From positions 1 through 7,707 of the forward strand of contig RDDY01000354.1 in assembly GCA_003852805.1 (NCBI GenBank): DNA of 7,707 nt. The letters are read 5' to 3'. Positions within the stretch are counted from its first letter, which is position 1, and each line of letters starts with the position of its first letter. A model generated the notes under the pieces. That model worked only from the letters and a program-made list of their open reading frames with translations, did not search any database and had not been told where the DNA came from. This DNA comes from Chryseobacterium sp. (GTDB lineage: Bacteria; Bacteroidota; Bacteroidia; Flavobacteriales; Weeksellaceae). Positions 1 through 4,097 of the stretch are shown piece after piece. Both the position numbers and the translations under genes were made by a program.

Positions 1-265
1 AGCTTGCATCCTTTCCCAGGTAAACAGCCAAGTCAATTCTCTCTCTGGTGTTGATCTCATTGTCACAATAAAAGGTAGAAGAAAAGAATTTCCTGATCGG
101 CGATTTCAGGTGTTCTTCACTCTCATTTTTAGCGTCAACCAATTTTATAGTATCGATACATGCCGCCAGTTCCGTTACGAACCTATCGACATCGGCTTGC
201 ACTGGATTAAATTTTCTGTATGCGGGGCTGAGCGCTTTTTGAGGTTGAAGCTGCTTTTTTCTCAT
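1..265 (-). CDS. N-terminal part of a probable type IIG (Eco57I-like) restriction-modification protein, cut by the window edge
   Basis: An open frame on the minus strand starts at the ATG whose complement is 263-265 and runs off base 1, giving 88 residues without a stop. An in-frame TGA lies six codons upstream with no other start between, so this start is well supported. The peptide begins MRKKQLQPQKALSPAYRKF, continues with ESEEHLKSPIRKFF (about residues 48-61), and ends INTRERIDLAVYLGKDAS (71-88). I recognise this pattern from the N-terminal nuclease region of large Bacteroidota proteins annotated as Eco57I-type restriction-modification methylases, where the same string leads into an SSVGVIIEAK-like nuclease core. 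That core, the methyltransferase domain and the target recognition domain would lie outside the window. Such proteins cut and methylate DNA as a single polypeptide. The assignment rests on remembered family similarity; the existence of the frame is much surer than the function. Confidence 0.68.
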   Translation of the reverse strand, partial: MRKKQLQPQKALSPAYRKFNPVQADVDRFVTELAACIDTIKLVDAKNESEEHLKSPIRKFFSSTFYCDNEINTRERIDLAVYLGKDAS

Positions 266-671
266 GAGTGGTTTTTCTGTTCAATAGAATAGGGTGTTAA
301 ATTTAGACAAAAAAATGCTTGTTCGTCGGCTTCAGCTGTGGACAGTAATGCGGTGCCATCGAATAACTGCGTTATCCCAACGCGCGAACAGGTAAGTCAT
401 AGACACGATGAGAAGTCTCGCACAAAAAGTTGGCAGCTGCCTTAAAAGCATTGGCCATCGATGCAACATCGGCGGTTGGCTCACTCACATCAACAACCCG
501 AGCGGTCCTGGCAGCAACTTCTTGGCACGACCCTCAACTACGACGGATCGCTCCTGACCGGCGGAGATTGCTTCGTTACTCGCAGAGATAGGTATACCGC
601 TTTCCGTCATATAGGGCATGCTTTGTCATTCGGTAAATTTTTGACGACTCGTAATCATAACACCTCCACAT

Positions 672-701
672 TCCCTCTATTGGGAGAGGTTCGGGATGAG
701 G
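672..701. repeat. REP-like palindrome, family A copy 1
   Basis: The core CCTCT (674-678) and AGAGG (685-689) form a short hairpin, followed by a G-rich tail (GTTCGGGATGAGG). The same design, CCCTCTC, short loop, GAGAGGG, GGGGTG tail, recurs at 766-796 and 1431-1460. Such elements are common dispersed intergenic repeats in many bacterial genomes. Confidence 0.5.
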
Positions 702-765
702 AGCGATTGCTTTGTTTAGAGGATCATGAACACACCGCCTCTGTGCTCCGTACTGCTCTGAGAAC

Positions 766-796
766 TCCTCTCCTTGTGAGAGGGCAGGGGTGGAAG
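766..796. repeat. REP-like palindrome, family A copy 2
   Basis: CCTCTC (767-772) can pair with GAGAGG (778-783) around a five-base loop, followed by GCAGGGGTGG. It matches the copy at 1431-1460 in stem, loop size and tail. No U-run follows on the plus strand, so I do not read it as a terminator. Confidence 0.6.
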
Positions 797-801
797 TTAG
801 A

Positions 802-856
802 TACTCCATGGATACTCCATGGATACTCCATAGATAGTCCATGGATAGTCCATGAA
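802..856. repeat. 11-bp tandem repeat, five copies
   Basis: Five consecutive 11-base units: TACTCCATGGA (802-812), the same again (813-823), TACTCCATAGA (824-834), TAGTCCATGGA (835-845), TAGTCCATGAA (846-856). The first two are identical; the later ones differ by one to three bases. The internal CCATGG is itself palindromic. The unit length is not a multiple of three, which argues against a coding role. Confidence 0.9.
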
Positions 857-997
857 GTGAACCCAAAAAGCTAACTGTTTAACGATCGCTTAAAATCGCC
901 ATATTTACCTTTTATCAGTCAGTGCGGCAGCTAAAAACCTACGGCCCATAACCTCTGTCTTTTAGTGGTTCATCCCCCTCAGAAAGAAAAGCAGCAT

Positions 998-1024
998 CTC
1001 TTGTCATTCCGGAGGAATCTAAAC
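998..1024. repeat. Dispersed repeat family B, copy 1
   Basis: A 27-base element that reads CTCTTGTCATTCC then GGAGGAATCTAAAC. It is nearly identical to 1349-1375 (two differences). ATTCC and GGAAT form a small palindrome. The flanking bases (an A-rich AAAGAAAAGCA stretch upstream) are also similar between the two copies. Confidence 0.7.
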
Positions 1025-1186
1025 CGTTACAAACGCGATCAATTTTGTTTCAAGACCACCAACAAGAACGCCTTCCCAAAAAGTCGTCAGACTTTTAAAC
1101 TTTTGTGCACTTTGACAACGTCACATCAGGACTCTAAAGTGACTTACGTGTCAAAAGCTTTTGTGTCTGTTGTGGTTTAGACAGCG

Positions 1187-1216
1187 CTCTCTTTTTCACG
1201 CCGCAGGAATCTCAAC
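1187..1216. repeat. Dispersed repeat family B, degenerate copy
   Basis: The 3' half CCGCAGGAATCTCAAC (1201-1216) is identical to the matching part of 1349-1375. The 5' half (CTCTCTTTTTCACG) has diverged from the CTCTTGTCATT form. Confidence 0.55.
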
Positions 1217-1348
1217 GGCATTTGAGAAGCAGTCATCCTAGTTGCGGTTTAGATCCTTTCAGGATGGCAAAAGTGCCGGATGACTTACGGTGCGCAAACG
1301 CCATTCAGAGTTACAAATCGCACTGCCTGCACCGAAGGAAAGCACTCC

Positions 1349-1375
1349 CTCTTGTCATTCCGCAGGAATCTCAAC
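1349..1375. repeat. Dispersed repeat family B, copy 2
   Basis: CTCTTGTCATTCC followed by GCAGGAATCTCAAC, the near twin of 998-1024. A further short remnant, CTGCAGGAATCTCAC, lies at 1511-1525, just before the C10 tract. Confidence 0.7.
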
Positions 1376-1430
1376 AATACTTGGACGGTTCATGCTTGCA
1401 GTTGACATCAAAAGGTACACGAAACAAAAC

Positions 1431-1460
1431 TCCCTCTCCTTTTGAGAGGGCTGGGGTGAG
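1431..1460. repeat. REP-like palindrome, family A copy 3
   Basis: CCCTCTC (1432-1438) and GAGAGGG (1444-1450) form a perfect 7-bp stem with a five-base loop, followed by CTGGGGTGAGG. This is the best preserved of the three family A copies. Confidence 0.65.
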
Positions 1461-1466
1461 GACCCT

Positions 1467-1497
1467 TGTGCCCTCCGCCCAACCTCTGTGCCCTCCG
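1467..1497. repeat. Direct repeat of TGTGCCCTCCG, two copies, 20-base period
   Basis: The 11-mer TGTGCCCTCCG occurs at 1467-1477 and 1487-1497. A related sequence (CCTCTGTGCTCCGT) occurs at 739-752. This looks like a third dispersed repeat type in the same spacer. Confidence 0.55.
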
Positions 1498-1534
1498 TGT
1501 TTAAATCACACTGCAGGAATCTCACCCCCCCCCC

Positions 1535-1566
1535 TTGCTTTTCTCAAAAATATTTTTGAATATTTG
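1535..1566 (+). promoter_or_regulatory. Candidate promoter of the methionine operon leader
   Basis: A perfect Bacteroidota -7 element, TATTTTTG (pattern TAnnTTTG), lies at 1551-1558, but the place expected for its -33 partner is the C10 tract (1525-1534). A second option pairs TTG at 1535-1537 with AATATTTG at 1559-1566 (one mismatch, 21-base spacing). Either would start transcription about 10-20 bases before the first leader peptide ATG at 1581. The exact start cannot be decided by eye. Confidence 0.4.
1544..1559. promoter_or_regulatory. Perfect 16-bp palindrome over the candidate -7 element (possible operator)
   Basis: TCAAAAATATTTTTGA is a perfect inverted repeat without spacer and contains the TATTTTTG candidate -7 element. 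The symmetry and position are those of an operator for a dimeric regulator, but an AT-rich palindrome can also arise by chance. No regulator gene is visible nearby. Confidence 0.3.
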
Positions 1567-1580
1567 TCAAGTCAAACAAA

Positions 1581-1652
1581 ATGAACAATCTGAATACAAA
1601 TATGCAAGCTATGATGATGTGCGGAAACGCGCAAGGCTTGTGGGTTGTATAA
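1581..1652 (+). CDS. Met-rich leader peptide 1
   Basis: A 23-codon frame with ATG at 1581, preceded by the A-rich context CAAACAAA, and TAA at 1650-1652. Met is at residues 1, 8, 11, 12 and 13; the run ATG ATG ATG (1611-1619) is followed by a Cys codon (1620-1622). The remaining residues are mostly Asn, Gln, Gly and hydrophobic, with no domain. The frame is followed 23 bases later by a strong intrinsic terminator and then by a methionine biosynthesis operon. Its 3' half (1631-1639) is complementary to the terminator's 5' arm. These are the defining features of an attenuator leader peptide, which acts through where the ribosome stops rather than through its product. The call is inferred from position, codon content and pairing. 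No expression evidence is available. Confidence 0.8.
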   Translation: MNNLNTNMQAMMMCGNAQGLWVV

Positions 1653-1706
1653 TAGAACGACATAAAATACACGATAAGCCTTTGCACTACGCAAAGGCTT
1701 TTTTTA
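1605..1706 (+). promoter_or_regulatory. Translation-dependent attenuator 1 (Met)
   Basis: Three competing pairings can be drawn. Protector 1:2: CAAGC (1605-1609) with GCTTG (1636-1640), enclosing a 6-bp hairpin TGTGCG-GAAA-CGCGCA (1618-1633) with a GNRA loop. Antiterminator 2:3: GCAAGGCTT (1631-1639) with AAGCCTTTGC (1676-1685), nine pairs and one bulged U. Terminator 3:4: 1676-1685 with 1691-1700. A ribosome stalled on the Met run (1611-1619) would cover to about 1630, break 1:2 and leave 2 free to pair with 3, giving readthrough. A ribosome reaching the stop at 1650 would mask region 2 and let the terminator form. Segments 2 and 4 are almost the same sequence, as expected for competitors. 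Confidence 0.75.
1676..1706 (+). terminator. Intrinsic terminator of attenuator 1
   Basis: AAGCCTTTGC (1676-1685), loop ACTAC, GCAAAGGCTT (1691-1700): a perfect 10-bp stem followed by a run of T through 1705. It lies between the first leader frame and the second, so transcripts ending here never reach metY. Confidence 0.9.
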
Positions 1707-1716
1707 TTCTTTAAAT

Positions 1717-1794
1717 ATGAACGCGATTCTGAACATGATGGCAAAAATGATGATGGACATGATGATGTCCCCGCCCCCACGTTGCCTGAAGTGA
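1717..1794 (+). CDS. Met-rich leader peptide 2
   Basis: A 25-codon frame with ATG at 1717 in the context TTTAAAT and TGA at 1792-1794. Nine of its 25 residues are Met: positions 1, 7, 8, 11, 12, 13, 15, 16 and 17. The Met codons form three clusters, at 1735-1740, 1747-1755 and 1759-1767. A Pro run follows (residues 19-21), then CGT TGC CTG AAG and the stop. The start (Met-Asn-Ala-Ile-Leu-Asn) resembles that of leader 1 (Met-Asn-Asn-Leu-Asn), which suggests duplication. The second intrinsic terminator begins 21 bases after the stop, and the last four sense codons (1780-1791) can pair with its 5' arm. The frame is too Met-dense to be chance in this place, and the role is inferred to be regulatory. 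A Met-rich metal-binding peptide is a conceivable but less likely alternative. Confidence 0.88.
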   Translation: MNAILNMMAKMMMDMMMSPPPRCLK

Positions 1795-1853
1795 AAGAAT
1801 TGATCCAATGAATTCAAAGTCCTTTCGGCAGCGCCGAGAGGACTTTTTCTTTT
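1740..1853 (+). promoter_or_regulatory. Translation-dependent attenuator 2 (Met)
   Basis: It has the same plan as attenuator 1. Protector 1:2: GGCAA (1740-1744) with TTGCC (1782-1786), enclosing a perfect 6-bp hairpin GGACAT-GATG-ATGTCC (1755-1770). Antiterminator 2:3: CGTTGCCTGAAG (1780-1791) with TTTCGGCAGCG (1823-1833), eleven pairs including two G-U, and one bulged U (1787). Terminator 3:4: 1816-1829 with 1833-1846. A ribosome stalled on the Met clusters (1747-1767) would remove the protector and leave 1780 onward free. A ribosome at the TGA (1792) would cover 1780-1791 and allow termination. Footprint limits are approximate. Confidence 0.75.
1816..1853 (+). terminator. Intrinsic terminator of attenuator 2, just upstream of metY
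   Basis: AAAGTCCTTTCGGC (1816-1829), loop AGC, GCCGAGAGGACTTT (1833-1846): a 14-bp stem with a single G-U pair, followed by TTTTTCTTTT (1844-1853). It lies 27 bases before the metY ATG, with no gene upstream except the leader peptides, so its natural role is premature termination of the operon transcript. Confidence 0.92.
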
Positions 1854-1880
1854 ACCAGCTAATCTTTAAACCTTTATAAA

Positions 1881-3149
1881 ATGAGCAAATTTTCAACACA
1901 AGCACTCCACGCGGGACACAATGTAAACGAGACTTCACGCAGCCGCGCCGTGCCCATTTATCAGACCGTAGCTTACGAGTTTGACAACGCAGACCACGCC
2001 GCTTCGATATTTGAGTTGGCCGAACCGGGCTTCATCTACACCCGTCTGAACAATCCGACGAACGATGTTTTGGAAAAAAGATTGGCGGCTTTGGAAGGCG
2101 GCATCGGTGCCGTGGTTACGGCCTCGGGCGCGTCGGCAGTATCCACAACACTGTTGACTTTATTGCGCTCGGGCGATCACCTCATCGCTTCGGGCAGTCT
2201 CTACGGCGGCACCTTTAATTTCCTGAATGTGACTCTGCCGCGCTTCAATATCCGTACAAGCTTTGTCGATGCTTCCCGGGTAGAAAATATCCGTAGAGCG
2301 GTGACCGAGAATACCAAGGTAATTTATGTCGAGAGCCTTGGCAATCCGAAATTGGATATCATCGATTTGGAGGCTGTGGCCCGACTGGCGCAGGAACTGA
2401 AAATTCCTTTCATCGTGGACAATACAGTGGCGTCGCCTTATTTACTGCGTCCCATAGAACACGGCGCAGACATCGTGCTTCACTCATTGACCAAGTATGC
2501 GGTAGGCAACGGCACCTCGCTCGGCGGTGCCATTATCGATGCGGGCAAATTCGATTGGAACAACGGCAAGTTTCCTGAATTTTCACAGCCTTCTCCGGGC
2601 TACCACGGCCTGGTCTACAATAAGGCTTTCGGTAACGCGGCGTTCATAGCCAAAATACGCATCGAGGGTTTGCGTGATTTGGGCGCGGCGCTGAGTCCGT
2701 TCAATGCTTTTCAGATCATCCAAGGCTTGGAAACCTTGCCGTTGCGCCTGAAGAAACACAGCGAGAATGCCTTGGAACTGGCCCAATGGCTCGAACAACA
2801 CGATGAGGTGGCTTGGGTAAATTATCCGGGTTTGAAATCGTCCAAATACCACCACTTGGCGCAGAAATACCTGCCGTTAGGACAAAGCGGTATTGTAACG
2901 CTGGGCCTGAAGAAAGGTTACGACGCCGCAAAGAAGTTGGCAGACGAAACCAAACTGTTCTCGCTTTTGGCCAATATTGGCGATACCAAATCCTTGGTCA
3001 TTCATCCTGCGTCTACCACGCACCAACAACTGTCTGAGGACGAGCAACGTGCCGCCGGTGTGACGCCCGAACTGCTGCGCTTGTCTGTCGGCCTCGAAGA
3101 TGTGGAGGATTTGAAGGCAGACTTATCGAGTGTATTAGATCGATTGTAA
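1881..3149 (+). CDS. metY: O-acetylhomoserine sulfhydrylase (O-acetylhomoserine aminocarboxypropyltransferase)
   Basis: This is a PLP enzyme of the Cys/Met metabolism family. It would replace the acetyl group of O-acetylhomoserine with sulfide to give homocysteine, the direct-sulfhydrylation route to methionine, in the cytoplasm. The 422-residue product has the usual family length. Family landmarks are the N-terminus MSKFSTQALHAGH, the phosphate-contacting YTRLNNPTND (residues 53-62), VTASGASA (79-86), IVDNT with Asp180, and HSLTKY with the PLP-binding Lys205, followed by GTSLGGAI. Further landmarks are NIGDTKSLVIHPASTTHQQL (365-384) and LRLSVGLEDVEDL (399-411). The start at 1881 matches the conserved N-terminus and has an A-rich context (TTTATAAA). 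It is the first structural gene after two attenuators, and metX starts on the next base after its stop. Cystathionine gamma-synthase or gamma-lyase activity is possible from the fold alone, but the N-terminus, length and neighbours favour MetY. Confidence 0.93.
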   Translation: MSKFSTQALHAGHNVNETSRSRAVPIYQTVAYEFDNADHAASIFELAEPGFIYTRLNNPTNDVLEKRLAALEGGIGAVVTASGASAVSTTLLTLLRSGDHLIASGSLYGGTFNFLNVTLPRFNIRTSFVDASRVENIRRAVTENTKVIYVESLGNPKLDIIDLEAVARLAQELKIPFIVDNTVASPYLLRPIEHGADIVLHSLTKYAVGNGTSLGGAIIDAGKFDWNNGKFPEFSQPSPGYHGLVYNKAFGNAAFIAKIRIEGLRDLGAALSPFNAFQIIQGLETLPLRLKKHSENALELAQWLEQHDEVAWVNYPGLKSSKYHHLAQKYLPLGQSGIVTLGLKKGYDAAKKLADETKLFSLLANIGDTKSLVIHPASTTHQQLSEDEQRAAGVTPELLRLSVGLEDVEDLKADLSSVLDRL

Positions 3150-4097
3150 ATGGGCGTACTTCAGAAAGTTACCATTGAAGACAATTCGCCGAACGGCGCG
3201 GCGCATGATTTCTCATTAAGCTTCCAAACCTATGGCCAAGCTTTGGGAACGGCGCCCGTCGTTTTGGTAAACCACGCGCTGACGGGCAACAGCAACGTGG
3301 CGGGCGACGGCGGATGGTGGCGGAAAATGGTCGATGAGGTGATCGATCCGGAGCGTTATACTTTGATTGCTTTCGATATTCCGGGCAACGGTTTCGGCGG
3401 TGGAGCGCTTATCGACGATTACGAAGTTTTCACCACCAAGAAAATCGCCGACCTGTTTTGGAAAGCCCTCGACGCACTTGGAATTGCGAGACTCTACGCG
3501 GCGGTTGGCGGCAGTTTGGGCGGCGGCATCACTTGGGAAATGGCGCTGCTACGGCCCGCATCCATCGATCATGTAATACCGATCGCTTGCAACGTTCGCA
3601 GTTCCGATTGGTTGATAGCAAATTGTCTGGCGCAGGAGAGCATTTTGAAAAGCAGTTCAAAACCTTTGGAAACGGCCCGGGTGCACGCCATGCTGCTGTA
3701 CCGTGCCCCGCAATCGTTCCGGACCCGATTCAGCCGACGAAAGAACAACGGGTTATATGAAGTGGAAGCCTGGCTGAACCACCACGGCAACGCGCTTGCC
3801 GAGCGTTTCACCGTTCAGGCTTACCTGCTGATGAATCATCTGCTGAGGACCATCGGGCAGGACGAAACCGACCAAAGTCTGTCGCGGTTCGCCAAGGAAA
3901 CAACTTCCCGTATCCACTGCATCGCCATCGATTCCGACCTGCTGTTTACCCGAGACGAGCAGTATGAGACGTACGGTTTTATGCGGCAATACACCGGCAA
4001 CATCAGCTTCTCGGAAATTCATTCCGTGCACGGCCACGATGCTTTCCTGATAGAATATGAACAATTGAACAATTTATTGAAACCTGTTTTTAAATGA
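3150..4097 (+). CDS. metX: MetX-like homoserine O-acyltransferase (alpha/beta hydrolase fold)
   Basis: It probably acylates homoserine, using acetyl-CoA or a similar donor, to make the substrate of the MetY encoded just before it. MetX-type motifs are NHALTGNSNVAG (41-52) with GWW at 55-57, the nucleophile elbow VGGSLGG with Ser122, and the lid string YEVEAWLNHHGNALAERF (203-220). The catalytic acid is probably Asp263 in DSDLLF, and His296 lies in GHDAFLIE. Two points differ from classical MetX as I know it. The protein is only 315 residues (usually about 350-380), and the segment after the first Asp reads FDIPGNGFGG (75-84) where classical MetX has an NVLGG...GSTGP motif. The gene starts directly after the metY stop and overlaps thrA by ATGA, so translation is probably coupled. 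Acyl-donor preference cannot be told from the sequence. A different hydrolase activity is possible but unlikely in this operon. Confidence 0.82.
   Translation: MGVLQKVTIEDNSPNGAAHDFSLSFQTYGQALGTAPVVLVNHALTGNSNVAGDGGWWRKMVDEVIDPERYTLIAFDIPGNGFGGGALIDDYEVFTTKKIADLFWKALDALGIARLYAAVGGSLGGGITWEMALLRPASIDHVIPIACNVRSSDWLIANCLAQESILKSSSKPLETARVHAMLLYRAPQSFRTRFSRRKNNGLYEVEAWLNHHGNALAERFTVQAYLLMNHLLRTIGQDETDQSLSRFAKETTSRIHCIAIDSDLLFTRDEQYETYGFMRQYTGNISFSEIHSVHGHDAFLIEYEQLNNLLKPVFK

Larger units (their letters stand above)
266..1543. other. Repeat-rich intergenic region without a convincing gene
   Basis: I find no frame here with recognisable protein features. The longer frames run straight through repeats, including the 11-bp tandem array at 802-856 and the palindromes near 674-689, 767-783 and 1432-1450. 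A protein with such content would be unusual. On the minus strand, two overlapping short frames (619 down to 485, and about 541 down to 372) have protein-like composition and could be remnants of a decayed gene. I do not recognise either. The rest is a mosaic of short dispersed elements described separately, a pattern typical of non-coding spacers where REP-like sequences accumulate. Confidence 0.6.

Noticed and set aside
372..619. Two overlapping minus-strand frames with protein-like stretches (619 to 485 and about 541 to 372) that could be a frameshifted gene
   Set aside because: Neither half resembles a family I can name with confidence (a faint likeness of the first to catalase N-termini does not continue), so a pseudogene call is not supported.
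461..874. 137-codon plus-strand frame
   Set aside because: It runs through two REP-like palindromes and the whole 11-bp tandem array, has no recognisable domain, and its composition looks random.
965..1584. Plus-strand frames of 71 and 120 codons (965-1180, 1222-1584)
   Set aside because: Both consist largely of dispersed repeat copies, and the second ends in the promoter and leader region; no coding signal was seen.
1544..1780. 78-codon minus-strand frame across the leader
   Set aside because: It is antisense to both Met-rich leaders; its hydrophobic look comes from reading AT-rich and ATG-rich DNA backwards.
1717..1794. Leader 2 as a functional Met-rich metal-binding peptide
   Set aside because: Position before a terminator and a methionine operon, overlap of its last codons with an antiterminator strand, and the similar upstream frame make a regulatory role far more likely.
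1560..1880. SAM riboswitch or T-box in the methionine operon leader
   Set aside because: I could not find the SAM-I core arrangement, a SAM-II-like short pseudoknot pattern or a T-box TGGNACCGCG sequence. The leader is fully explained by the two coding attenuators.
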